Assembly: GCA_031278655.1 (NCBI GenBank) | Contig: JAITJZ010000036.1 | Span: 1 to 64,000, forward strand | DNA from: Bifidobacteriaceae bacterium | GTDB taxonomy: Bacteria > Actinomycetota > Actinomycetes > Actinomycetales > WQXJ01 | Reading direction: 5' to 3' | Length of the DNA stretch: 64,000 nt | Shown: positions 9,419 to 21,877 of the stretch, piece by piece | Layout of the letters: each line of letters begins with the position of its first letter | How positions within the stretch are numbered: the stretch's first letter is position 1 | Notes under the pieces: model-generated | Told to the model about the DNA's origin: nothing | The model's input: the letters and a program-made list of their open reading frames with translations, nothing else | Database searches by the model: none | Translations under genes and position numbers: made by a program

Positions 9419-10687
9419 CTACGACGCCCGCTCGACCAGGCCGAGCGTCTTGCGCCCGCGGCGCAACAAGGCGAAGCGGCCGTGCAAGAAATCCTCGGCG
9501 CGCAGGACCGCCTCCGGGTCGGTCACCTTGGCGTTGTTGAGGTAGACGCCGCCGGAGGCCAAGGTCCGCCGCGCCGCGCCCTTCGACTTTTCGAGGCCCG
9601 ATGCCGTCAAAGCGTCCACCACCGTCACTTCCGCCGGCCCCGCCGTCGCCTTCGGCAGGTCGGCGACCGCGCTGGCCAACACGGCCGCGTCCAACGACCT
9701 CAGCGAGCCGCTCCCGAAAAGCGCGGCGGCGGCATCGGCGGCCCCCTGAGCGGCCCGTTCGCCGTGCACCAAAGCCGTCACCTGCCAAGCCAAAGCCTTC
9801 AGGGCGGGCCGCTCCTGAGGGCGCTCCAAGGTGGCCGCCTCCAACTCGCCGATCTCCTCCGGGCTGGCGAAGGTGAAGACCTTCAGGTACGGGGCGGCGT
9901 CGCGGTCGTCCTGGTTGAGCCAGAACTGGTAGAAGGCGTAGGGGGTGGTCAACTCCGGGTCGAGCCAGACCGTGCCGGCCTCGGTCTTGCCGAACTTGGT
10001 CCCGTCCGCCTTGGTGATCAACGGCGTGGTGAAGGCGTGGACGGTGGCGGAATCGGCCTTGCGGATCAGTTCGACGCCGCCCAGGAGGTTGCCCCACTGG
10101 TCGTTGCCGCCGGTCTGGAGGGTGCAGCCGTGACGGCGGTGGAGTTCGCGGAAGTCCAGCGCCTGAAGCACCTGGTAGGAGAACTCGGTGAAGGAAATTC
10201 CCTGGTCAGAGGCCAGGCGCCGGGCGACCGTCTCCTTGGCCAACATGGTCGAGAGGCGGAAGTGCTTGCCGACGCCGCGCAGCAGGTCGATGGCGCTGAG
10301 GTCCTTGGTCCAATCGAGGTTGTTGACCAGGCGGGCGGCGTGTTCGCCCTCGAAGTCCAGCAGCGGCGCGATCTGCTGGCGGATGCGCTCGACCCAGGCG
10401 GCCACGGTCTGCGGGTCGTTGAGGGTCCGCTCGCCGGTCATCTTCGGGTCGCCGATCAGCCCGGTCGCGCCTCCGACCAGCGCCAACGGGTGATGCCCGG
10501 CCAGTTGCAGGCGGCGCAGCGTCAAAATTTGGACCAGGTTGCCGATGTGCAGCGATGGCGCCGTGGGGTCGAAACCGCAGTAATAGGTCACCGATTGGGT
10601 TTCGAGATGGCGTCTCAGGGCCTCGCGGTCGGTGGACTGGGCGACCAGGCCGCGCCAAACCAGGGCATCGAAGATGGATTCAGACAC
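9419..10687 (-). CDS. tyrS: Tyrosyl-tRNA synthetase
   Basis: YYCGFDPTAPSLHIGNLVQILTLRRLQ; KFGKTEAGTVWLDP (KMSKS-like). Confidence 0.97.
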   Translation of the reverse strand: MSESIFDALVWRGLVAQSTDREALRRHLETQSVTYYCGFDPTAPSLHIGNLVQILTLRRLQLAGHHPLALVGGATGLIGDPKMTGERTLNDPQTVAAWVERIRQQIAPLLDFEGEHAARLVNNLDWTKDLSAIDLLRGVGKHFRLSTMLAKETVARRLASDQGISFTEFSYQVLQALDFRELHRRHGCTLQTGGNDQWGNLLGGVELIRKADSATVHAFTTPLITKADGTKFGKTEAGTVWLDPELTTPYAFYQFWLNQDDRDAAPYLKVFTFASPEEIGELEAATLERPQERPALKALAWQVTALVHGERAAQGAADAAAALFGSGSLRSLDAAVLASAVADLPKATAGPAEVTVVDALTASGLEKSKGAARRTLASGGVYLNNAKVTDPEAVLRAEDFLHGRFALLRRGRKTLGLVERAS

Positions 10688-10692
10688 GGGCT

Positions 10693-11544
10693 CTATTGTC
10701 CCCCACCGGCGCGGTCGCGCTCGCCGCCGGGGCGCGGGCGGCGCCTGGCCGCCCGGCGGGCCAGTTGGACGGCGCTGACCACCAGCAGCGCCGCGAACAA
10801 GAGGTTGCCGAGCCGGGGCGGGATGGCGAAGGCCAGCGCGCTGCCGCCGAGGGACGCGGCCGTGGCGCTGAGCCCGGCGGCCGCCGCCGCGCGCCAGTCG
10901 AGCAGCCCGCCGCGCCGGTTGGTGATCGAGCCGGTGACCGCCGCCGGCGCCATCACCGCCAGCGACGTGCCCCGCGCCAGCAGGTCGCCGAAGCCGAAGA
11001 CCGCCATCAGCGCCGGCACCGCGATGACACCGCCGCCGATGCCGAACAGGCCGGCCGCCAGCCCCATCACCACTCCCAGCGCCACCAGCCCGGCCCAGGC
11101 CGCGAGACTGGGGGCGCCAGCTTGGGAGCGCGTCGGCGTGTAGAAGACCATGCCGGCGGCGGTGGCAGCGATCAGGACGACGAAGGCCCAGTTCAGGACG
11201 GTCAATTTGAGCGCCCTGAGGGCGCGGGCGCCGAGCCAGGCGCCGGCTGCGGCGCCCGCCGCCACGGCCACGGCCGGCCCCAGCGCCAGGTGTCCGCGCC
11301 AGCCGTAAGCGGCGGCGCCGACCACCGCCGTCGGCAGGATCGCGGCCAGCGAAGTCGCCGACGCCCGGCGTTGGTCCAGCCGCGCCAACCAGATCAGCAG
11401 CGGCACCATGACGATCCCGCCGCCGATGCCGAACAGCCCGCTCATGAAGCCGCCGATGGCGCCCGCCGCCACGAAGCGCCAGACCGGCGCCGGGCTGGGG
11501 CCCGGCGGGCGTGGGCCTGGCGGCTGACGGGGAGGCATACCCAC
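10693..11544 (-). CDS. TSUP (TauE/SafE) family membrane transporter
   Basis: Duplicated motif GGFMSGLFGIGGGIVMVPLLI / AAGLFGIGGGVIAVPALM. Confidence 0.9.
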   Translation of the reverse strand: MGMPPRQPPGPRPPGPSPAPVWRFVAAGAIGGFMSGLFGIGGGIVMVPLLIWLARLDQRRASATSLAAILPTAVVGAAAYGWRGHLALGPAVAVAAGAAAGAWLGARALRALKLTVLNWAFVVLIAATAAGMVFYTPTRSQAGAPSLAAWAGLVALGVVMGLAAGLFGIGGGVIAVPALMAVFGFGDLLARGTSLAVMAPAAVTGSITNRRGGLLDWRAAAAAGLSATAASLGGSALAFAIPPRLGNLLFAALLVVSAVQLARRAARRRPRPGGERDRAGGGQ

Positions 11545-11559
11545 AATGGTGCCAGCAGC

Positions 11560-11718
11560 GGCCGGGCGGGCGCGCGCCGGCCGGGGCTTTGTTCGGGCGC
11601 CGGGCCTTTGTTCGGGCTCAGGCGGGGCCGTTGTTCGGGCGGCCGGGCGGGCGCGCGCCGGGCGGGCCGTTGTCCGGGCGCCGGGCCGTTATCCGGGCGG
11701 CCATCCCTTTGTTGGGGC

Positions 11719-11732
<14 letters not shown>
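11560..11732. repeat. GC-rich degenerate tandem repeat (GGGCCKTTGTTCGGGC-type units)
   Basis: At least six related units (ggctttgttcgggcgcc, ggcctttgttcgggctc, gccgttgttcgggcggc, gccgttgtccgggcgcc, gccgttatccgggcggc, ccctttgttggggctc). Confidence 0.75.
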
Positions 11733-14803
<3,071 letters not shown>

Positions 14804-14819
14804 TGGCGGACCCGCCCGG

Positions 14820-15044
14820 CTACTTCGAGGCTCCGGCCTTCCGCTTGCCGTAACGCGCCTCGAAGCGCGCCACCCGGCCGCCGGTGTCGAGGATCTTCTG
14901 CTTGCCGGTGTAGAAGGGGTGGCAGGCCGAGCAGACGTCGGCGTTGATGACGCCGTTCTTCTTGGTCGAACGGGTCGTGAAAGTGTTGCCGCAGGTGCAG
15001 GTCACAGTGGTCTCAACGTACTGCGGGTGGATATTGCTTTTCAT
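14820..15044 (-). CDS. rpmE: 50S ribosomal protein L31 (Cys-containing form)
   Basis: [22 protein letters not shown]...[14 protein letters not shown]. Confidence 0.97.
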   Translation of the reverse strand: MKSNIHPQYVETTVTCTCGNTFTTRSTKKNGVINADVCSACHPFYTGKQKILDTGGRVARFEARYGKRKAGASK

Positions 15045-15214
15045 CTCTCATCTCCTAATCAGCCGCCGGGTCGCGTCCCCAGGTTGGGGGCGCGTGAACC
15101 GGCCGCGCCAGTGAGTATTCTGCCAGAACGAACAGGCGGCCGCGGATATTCCCGCCGCCCCCTGCCCGGTGCCGTCCGGCCGGCCCCGGCGTCCAGGACC
15201 GGCCGGGCGTCGGC

Positions 15215-17176
15215 TCAGTTGATGTCCGGGGTGGTCTTGTTGACCTGGAGCAGGAACTCGGCGTTGGACGAGGTCTTGCGCATCCGTTCCAGCAGCAGTT
15301 CGATGCCCTGCTGCTGGTCGAGGGCGCCCAGCACCCGCCGCAACTTCCAGTTGATCTTCAACTCGTCGGCCCCCATCAGCCATTCCTCGCGGCGGGTGCC
15401 GGAGGAATTGGCGTCGATGGCCGGGAAGATGCGCTTCTCCGAGAGCCCGCGCGACAGCCGCAGCTCCATGTTGCCGGTGCCCTTGAACTCCTCGAAGATG
15501 ACCTCGTCCATCTTCGAGCCGGTCTCGACCAGGGCGGTCGCCAAGATGGTCAGCGAGCCGCCGCCCTCGATGTTGCGGGCCGCGCCGAAGAACTTCTTCG
15601 GCGGGTAGAGCGCCGAGGAGTCGACGCCGCCGGACAGGATCCGCCCGGAGGCGGGCGCGGCCAGGTTGTAGGCGCGCCCGAGGCGGGTGATGCCGTCAAG
15701 CAAGATGACCACATCATGCCCCAGTTCCACCAGGCGCTTGGCGCGCTCGATCGCCAGTTCGGCCACGATCGTGTGGTCGGACGGCGGGCGGTCGAAGGTC
15801 GATGAGATGACCTCGCCCTTGACCGAGCGCTCGAAGTCGGTGACCTCCTCAGGTCGCTCGTCCACCAGCACCACCATCAGGTGCACCTCGGGGTTGTTGA
15901 TGGCGATGGCGTTGGCGATGGCCTGCATGATCATGGTCTTGCCGGCCTTCGGCGGGGACACGATCAGGCCGCGCTGGCCCTTGCCGATGGGGCTGATCAG
16001 GTCGATCACCCTGGTGGTCAGGTTCTCCGAAGTGGTCTCCAGCTTCAACCGCTCCTGCGGGTAGAGCGGGGTCAGGGAGGCGAAATCGGGCCGCCTGCGG
16101 GCCTCGTCCGGGTTCATGCCGTTGACCGTGTCGAGCCGGACCAGGGCCTTGAACTTCTGCTGGCGGGCTTGGGCTTCGCCATCGCGGGCCTGACGGACCG
16201 CGCCCACGATCGCGTCGCCCTCGCGCAGGGACGACTTGCGCACCTGGCCCAGGGAGACGTAGACGTCGTTGGAGCCCGGCAGGTAGCCGGAGGTCCGCAC
16301 GAAGGCGTAGTTGTCCATCACGTCCAAGATGCCGGCGACGGGGACGAGCACGTCGTCGTCGCGCAGTTCGACTTCTTCCGGGGCGCCGATGTCGCGCCCG
16401 CGCTGTTTGCGGTCGCGGAAGCGGTCGCGCCGGCCACGCCGGCGCCCGGAGCGGTCGTCGTCGTCGTTGAAGCCACGCTGCTGGCCGCCCTGCCCGCCGC
16501 CGTGCTGGCCGCCGTGCTGGCCGCCTTGGCGGTCGTTGTTCTGGCGGTCGGGGCGCCGGGTCGCCTGCTCGCGGGCGGCCTGTTCGCGGGCGGCCTGCTC
16601 GCGGGCGGCCTGGCGCTCGCGCGCCGAGGCGGCGTCAGCGGCGGCTGAGACATCTTGGACCGTCAGGTCCGCGCCGACGCCGCCCTTGGCGCCGGACTCG
16701 GTCTGCCCGGAAGGCGATCCCGCCGGGGCGCCGGCGCGGCGCCGACGGCGCCCAACCGCCTCAAGATCGGCTTTTACCAGGCTGACGGCTTGGGCCGCGC
16801 GGGCGGCCCGTTCCTCGGGCGTGGGCTCGACGTGGCCGCGGCCGGAGGCCGCGGCCGGTGGCGATTTGACCGGGGCGGCCGGCGCTGATTTGGCGGGCGC
16901 TGATTTGGTCGGCGCTGATTTGGCCGGCGCCGACGGCGGCGGCTCGGCCGACGGCGCTGAGGCCGGCGGCGCTGAGGCAGCTGAGGCGGCTGACGCGGCT
17001 CGGCGGGTCTTGCCGGCGGAAGCGGTGGCGGTTGAAGGGGCTTTGTCAGTCCCGATGGCGGCGATCAGATCGGCCTTGCGCATGCGAGAGGTACCTTTGA
17101 TACCCATCGTCCCGGCTAACGCCTGCAATTCGGCCAATCGCAGCGCCCCAAGGGGCTTGTCGGTTGTGGTTGTCAC
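15215..17176 (-). CDS. rho: Transcription termination factor Rho with long low-complexity N-terminal region
   Basis: GLIVSPPKAGKTMIMQAIANAI, VDERPEEVTDFERSVKGEVISSTFDRPPSDH; N-terminal Ala/Lys/Pro and REQAA repeats. Confidence 0.97.
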   Translation of the reverse strand: MTTTTDKPLGALRLAELQALAGTMGIKGTSRMRKADLIAAIGTDKAPSTATASAGKTRRAASAASAASAPPASAPSAEPPPSAPAKSAPTKSAPAKSAPAAPVKSPPAAASGRGHVEPTPEERAARAAQAVSLVKADLEAVGRRRRRAGAPAGSPSGQTESGAKGGVGADLTVQDVSAAADAASARERQAAREQAAREQAAREQATRRPDRQNNDRQGGQHGGQHGGGQGGQQRGFNDDDDRSGRRRGRRDRFRDRKQRGRDIGAPEEVELRDDDVLVPVAGILDVMDNYAFVRTSGYLPGSNDVYVSLGQVRKSSLREGDAIVGAVRQARDGEAQARQQKFKALVRLDTVNGMNPDEARRRPDFASLTPLYPQERLKLETTSENLTTRVIDLISPIGKGQRGLIVSPPKAGKTMIMQAIANAIAINNPEVHLMVVLVDERPEEVTDFERSVKGEVISSTFDRPPSDHTIVAELAIERAKRLVELGHDVVILLDGITRLGRAYNLAAPASGRILSGGVDSSALYPPKKFFGAARNIEGGGSLTILATALVETGSKMDEVIFEEFKGTGNMELRLSRGLSEKRIFPAIDANSSGTRREEWLMGADELKINWKLRRVLGALDQQQGIELLLERMRKTSSNAEFLLQVNKTTPDIN

Positions 17177-17409
17177 TAATGAACCTTTGTTTATTGGCTA
17201 GCGGGTCGGCGGGCACGCACAACTGCGCTGCCAGCTCAAACCCAGGATTAAGCGGCCTGCGCCGTTCACTTCATCGACGGCGGTCTGCGCGCTCGGGGAA
17301 CATGCTAGCATCCTTCGCCGCCCAGGTCACGCGCAACCGCCGGACGTGTCCGCGAACCACCCCGGGCGCCCCGGCCCCACGCCGCCCAAGAGGCCGCCGC
17401 CCGGGGCGC

Positions 17410-18198
17410 TCAGGCGGCCAGAAGCTCGGGCAGCTGGTCTATCACCAGGTCCGCCCCGGCGGCCGTCAAGGCCGCCCGGCCAACCCCCCTGTCCAAGCCC
17501 ACCACCAGGCCGAAGGCCCCGGCCCGCCCGGCCTCGACGCCGGAGATGGCGTCCTCGACCACGGCGGCCGCGCCGGCCGCGCAACCGAGGCGCCCGGCGG
17601 CGTAGAGGTACGTCTCCGGGGCCGGCTTGCCGGCCAGGTGCTCGTGGGCGGCCAGCACGCCATCGACCACCAACTCGAAGCGGTCGATCAACCCGGCGGC
17701 CGCCAGCACCGGCACGGCGTTCTTGGAGGACGACACCACCGCCAGGCGTTTGCCGGCCCCGGCCAAGGCGTCCAGGACCGCGACCGTGCCCGGATAGGGC
17801 GCCACGCCGCCATCGGCCAGCAGGCGGGCGAACTCGGCGTTCTTGCGGTTCCCGAGGGCGCCGATGGAGCCATCCCCGGGCGGGTCGGCGATCGACCCGA
17901 AGGGCAGGCGCAGACCACGCGACTCGAGCAAGGCCGCCACCCCCTCGAAGCGGGGCTTGCCATCGATGTGGCGGAAATAGTCGTCCTCGCTGTAAGCGGT
18001 CGGGGCGGCGCGCGCCGCCAAGAACGGCGCCATGGTCCCCGCCCAAGCCCGGCGGTGCAATTCGGCGGTCGGCGTCAGCACCCCGTCCAGATCGAACAGG
18101 AACGCGCCGATCCCCGGAAACAACTCGCCCAACCGGTCCCCCTCAACCAATGCCACAGCCAATGCTTCAGTCAACGCCTCAGTCAACGCCTCAGTCAA
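17410..18198 (-). CDS. HAD-superfamily hydrolase, beta-phosphoglucomutase-like
   Basis: FLFDLDGVLTPTAELHRRAW, VVEDAISGVEAGRAGAFGLVVGLDRG; N-terminus (TEAL)n is encoded by a 12-bp repeat so the start is uncertain. Confidence 0.88.
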   Translation of the reverse strand: MTEALTEALTEALAVALVEGDRLGELFPGIGAFLFDLDGVLTPTAELHRRAWAGTMAPFLAARAAPTAYSEDDYFRHIDGKPRFEGVAALLESRGLRLPFGSIADPPGDGSIGALGNRKNAEFARLLADGGVAPYPGTVAVLDALAGAGKRLAVVSSSKNAVPVLAAAGLIDRFELVVDGVLAAHEHLAGKPAPETYLYAAGRLGCAAGAAAVVEDAISGVEAGRAGAFGLVVGLDRGVGRAALTAAGADLVIDQLPELLAA

Positions 18199-18201
18199 CG
18201 C
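18142..18201. repeat. 12-bp tandem repeat (CTCAGTCAACGC), 3 near-identical plus 2 degenerate copies
   Basis: ctcaaccaatgc cacagccaatgc ttcagtcaacgc ctcagtcaacgc ctcagtcaacgc. Confidence 0.9.
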
Positions 18202-19081
18202 GCGCCACCGTCGCCCCCCGGGCGGCCACGGCCAGGCGCCGAAAACGCCAACCGCTCGGCTCCGGCACCGAGTCCGGGTCGGTGGTCAGCACCAACACGG
18301 CCGGGCCCGCCCCGGACACGACGGCCGCCAGGCCCCCGGCCCTGAGCGCCGCCACCAACTCGGTGGTGGCGGGCATGACCCCGGCCCGGTAGGGCTCGTG
18401 CAAGCGGTCCTGGGTGGCCTCAAACAGCAGCGACGGGTCGAAAGCCAAGGCGTGCACCAGCAGCGCCGCCCGGGCGACGTTGAAAACGGCGTCCACATGC
18501 GGCACCCGCACCGGCAGCGCCTCGCGCGCCACCGCCGTGGCCACGGAGCCGTCCGGTATCAGCGCCACCGCCGAGATACCCGGGTCGACCTGCAATTGCG
18601 CCGCCCGGGCCTGTTCCCCGGCCGTCCAGGCCACGGTCGCGCCGCCAAAGACCACCGGCGCGGCGTTGTCCGGGTGGCCCTCGAAGCCAGCCGTGAATTG
18701 GAAGACCCGGCCGGCGTTCAAGACGGCCGGGTTGGCGATCAGCCCGCGCGCGATCAGCGCCCCGGCCGCCACCGCCGCCGCCGAGGAGCCCAAGCCCTTG
18801 CCCTGCGGGATGCGGTTGAAGCAGTTCAGCTCCAGGTTGACCGGCGGCGCGCCGACCGACTCCAGGGCGCGGTGGGCCGAGCGCAAAACCAGATGCGAGG
18901 CGTCCTCCGGCAACTCTCCGGCGCCCTCGCCGCGGACCACCACCCGGGACGGCCCGGCCACGGCCTTGGCCTCGACCTGGTCCCAGAGGTCCAGCGCCAA
19001 TCCCAGCGAGTCGAAGCCCGGCCCCAGGTTGGCGCTGGTGGCGGGCACCTCCACCACCACGTGATCGGCCGCGAAGCGCAT
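18191..19081 (-). CDS. thrB: Homoserine kinase
   Basis: VVVEVPATSANLGPGFDSLGLALDL; GKGLGSSAAAVAAG. Confidence 0.95.
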   Translation of the reverse strand: MRFAADHVVVEVPATSANLGPGFDSLGLALDLWDQVEAKAVAGPSRVVVRGEGAGELPEDASHLVLRSAHRALESVGAPPVNLELNCFNRIPQGKGLGSSAAAVAAGALIARGLIANPAVLNAGRVFQFTAGFEGHPDNAAPVVFGGATVAWTAGEQARAAQLQVDPGISAVALIPDGSVATAVAREALPVRVPHVDAVFNVARAALLVHALAFDPSLLFEATQDRLHEPYRAGVMPATTELVAALRAGGLAAVVSGAGPAVLVLTTDPDSVPEPSGWRFRRLAVAARGATVARVD

Positions 19082-19085
19082 CGGC

Positions 19086-20384
19086 TCAGTCGCCTTCGAC
19101 CCGCAGCACGCCCGCCACCTCGGCCACGACATCGAGCCCGGCCACCGCCGCGACGGTCTTCGCCAGCGCGCCCTCGGCCGCCCGGTGGGTCACAACCGTC
19201 AAGTCCGCCAGTCCGGCGCCGTGCGAGCCGGGCGTTTGGCGCACGGCCTCGATCGACACGCCCTCGTCGGCGATCACCCGCGAAACCGCCGCCAGCACGC
19301 CCGGCTGATCCTTGACCACCAGCCGGATCTGGAACCGGGTCAAGGCGGCGGTCACAGGCAGGGCCGGCAGGCTCAGGTAGGTCGACTCGCCCGGCCCCAG
19401 GGTGGCGCTGACCTTGTGGCGGGCGACCGTCACCAGGTCGCCGACCACCGCCGATGCCGTCGGGCGGCCCCCAGCGCCGCGGCCGTAGAACATCAACTCG
19501 CCCGCCGCCTCGGCCTCGACATAGATGGCGTTGAACGCACCGCGCACCGACGCCAACGGGTGCTCAAGAGGCACCAGCGCCGGGTGCACCCGCGCTATCA
19601 CCCCATCGGCCCGGCGTTCCACAATCGCCAACAACTTGATGACATGGCCGGTGGCGCTGGCGGCGGCGACATCGGCGCGGCTGACGCCGCTGATGCCCTC
19701 ACGGTAGACGTCATCGGCGGAAATGCGGGTGTGAAAGGCCAAGGAGGCCAAAATGGCGGCCTTGGAGGCGGCGTCGAAACCCTCCACGTCGGCTGTCGGG
19801 TCGGCCTCGGCGTAACCGAGCTCCTGAGCTTGGCGGACGGCATCGTCCAACTCCAAACCCTCCCCGGTCATGCGATCCAAAACATAGTTGGTGGTGCCGT
19901 TGACAATCCCGAGGATGCGGGTGATGGTGTCCCCGGCCAGCGACTCGCGGATGGGACGCAAGATGGGGATGGCGCCGCCGACGGAGGCCTCGAAGTAAAG
20001 ATCGACACCGGCGCGCTCGGCCGCGCCGTACAGCTCCGGCCCATGCGACGCCAGCAGCGCCTTGTTGGCCGTGACCACCGAGGCGCCAGACTCGAAGGCG
20101 GCCAGGATGGCCGAGCGGGCCGGCTCGATCCCACCGATCAGTTCGACCACCACATCGGCGCGGCGGGCCAAGCCGACGGCGTCCTCCGTCAACAAAGCCG
20201 GGTCCAGCCCCGCCAACGCCAGCGGCGCGGTCACGTCTTTGACGGCCACGCCGACCAACGCCAGCGGCGCGCCGACCCTTGAACGCAGGTCCGCGGCCGA
20301 GGCTTGAACAAGACGGACCACTTCGCTGCCGACCGTGCCGCAGCCGAGCACGGCGACATCGATGGGGCGGTGATTCAGGCTCAC
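19086..20384 (-). CDS. hom: Homoserine dehydrogenase with C-terminal ACT domain
   Basis: VAVLGCGTVGSEVVRLV, ANKALLASHG, GIVNGTTNYVL; GTG at 20384 preceded by AGGAG. Confidence 0.95.
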   Translation of the reverse strand: MSLNHRPIDVAVLGCGTVGSEVVRLVQASAADLRSRVGAPLALVGVAVKDVTAPLALAGLDPALLTEDAVGLARRADVVVELIGGIEPARSAILAAFESGASVVTANKALLASHGPELYGAAERAGVDLYFEASVGGAIPILRPIRESLAGDTITRILGIVNGTTNYVLDRMTGEGLELDDAVRQAQELGYAEADPTADVEGFDAASKAAILASLAFHTRISADDVYREGISGVSRADVAAASATGHVIKLLAIVERRADGVIARVHPALVPLEHPLASVRGAFNAIYVEAEAAGELMFYGRGAGGRPTASAVVGDLVTVARHKVSATLGPGESTYLSLPALPVTAALTRFQIRLVVKDQPGVLAAVSRVIADEGVSIEAVRQTPGSHGAGLADLTVVTHRAAEGALAKTVAAVAGLDVVAEVAGVLRVEGD

Positions 20385-20460
20385 TTGGACTCCTTCACGC
20401 TTGTCAGCAACTGCGCCAGCAACACAGTTCATAAACCACAACTCATCAACAAATCCCCCG

Positions 20461-21876
20461 CTAAGCGTAGAGGTCGCGGGCCAGCAAATCGGACACCGTC
20501 TCGCGGCGCACCAAGACATTGGCCAAGCCGTCGCGGACGGCCACCACCGGCGGGCGGCCAACCGAGTTGTAATTCGAGGACATCGAATGGCAATAGGCGC
20601 CTGTGACCGGCACCGCCAAAATGTCCCCCGCCGTCACATCCGCCGGCAGATACTCATCCTTGACCACGATGTCCCCCGACTCGCAATGTTTGCCGACCAC
20701 CCGGGACAGGCGCGGCGGCGCCTCGGAGCGGCGCGAGGCCAGGGTGGCCGAATAGTCGGCCCCGTACAGGGCCGTGCGGATGTTGTCGCTCATGCCGCCG
20801 TCGACCGAGACGTAAAGACGGTCGAAGCCGCCGCCCAGGCTGACCGATTTGACGGCGCCAACGGTGTAAAGGGTGACGCCGGCCGGCCCGGCGATGGCCC
20901 GGCCCGGCTCGACCGTGACATGCGGCGCCGTCAGGCCCTCGGCCCGGAACTCCCGCTCGACGTGGGCGGCCATGCGGCCGGCCATGTCGACCGGGTCGAG
21001 CGGGTCGTGGCCGGTGGTGTAGGCGACGCCGAAGCCGCCGCCCAGCCCCAACTCCGTCAGGCGCAGCCCATGCTCGCGGTCCACCTGGGCCGTCAGCTGA
21101 GCCATCCGCTGAATCGCATGGCCGAAGGCCTGGGCGTCGAAGATCTGCGAGCCGATGTGAGTGTGCAGGCCGCGCAGGCGCAGCCGGGGCCGCGCCAGGA
21201 CGCGGGCCACGCCCTCGCGGACCGATCCGTCAGCGGCCGACAGGCCGAACTTCTGATCCTCATGCGAGGTGGCGATGAACTCATGGGTGTGGGCCTCGAT
21301 GCCGATCGAGCAGCGCAACATGACCTGCGGCTGATGTCCGCCCGCCGCCGCCAGGCGGTCGAGCTGGTCGATCTCCGGCAGAGAGTCGATGACGATCAGA
21401 TCGACCCCGGCCGCCATGGCGGCCACCAGTTCGGCGTCAGACTTGTTGGAGCCGTGGAAGGTGACCCGGCCGGGCGCGATCCCCCCCCGGGTGACGATCT
21501 CCAACTCGCCGCCGGTGCAAACATCGACCGCCAAGCCGTCCTCCGCCAACCAGCGCGCGATCCCAACCGTGATCAGCGCCTTGGCGGCGTAATGGACATG
21601 GGCGCCGCCCAGGCCCGCGAAGGCGTCGCCGAAAGCAGCGGCGAAGGCTGTCGCCCGCGCCCGGAAATCGGCCTCATCGATGACATAAGCGGGAGTGCCC
21701 ACCTGAGCGGCCAAATCGGTGACGCTGAGACCCCCAACCTGGAGCACGCCATCGGCGGCCTTGGCGGCGTGCGCCGGCCAAATCGCCGCCAAAAGGGCGT
21801 TGACATCCTGCGGGACCTCCAACCAGGCCGGAGCCCGGCCCTGGGCGTGAAGCGAACCGGCCTCATGCGAAGACAT
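20461..21876 (-). CDS. lysA: Diaminopimelate decarboxylase
   Basis: HYAAKALITVGIARWLAEDGLAVDVCTGGEL; GSQIFDAQAF; CESGDIV. Confidence 0.96.
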   Translation of the reverse strand: MSSHEAGSLHAQGRAPAWLEVPQDVNALLAAIWPAHAAKAADGVLQVGGLSVTDLAAQVGTPAYVIDEADFRARATAFAAAFGDAFAGLGGAHVHYAAKALITVGIARWLAEDGLAVDVCTGGELEIVTRGGIAPGRVTFHGSNKSDAELVAAMAAGVDLIVIDSLPEIDQLDRLAAAGGHQPQVMLRCSIGIEAHTHEFIATSHEDQKFGLSAADGSVREGVARVLARPRLRLRGLHTHIGSQIFDAQAFGHAIQRMAQLTAQVDREHGLRLTELGLGGGFGVAYTTGHDPLDPVDMAGRMAAHVEREFRAEGLTAPHVTVEPGRAIAGPAGVTLYTVGAVKSVSLGGGFDRLYVSVDGGMSDNIRTALYGADYSATLASRRSEAPPRLSRVVGKHCESGDIVVKDEYLPADVTAGDILAVPVTGAYCHSMSSNYNSVGRPPVVAVRDGLANVLVRRETVSDLLARDLYA

Positions 21877-21877
21877 G

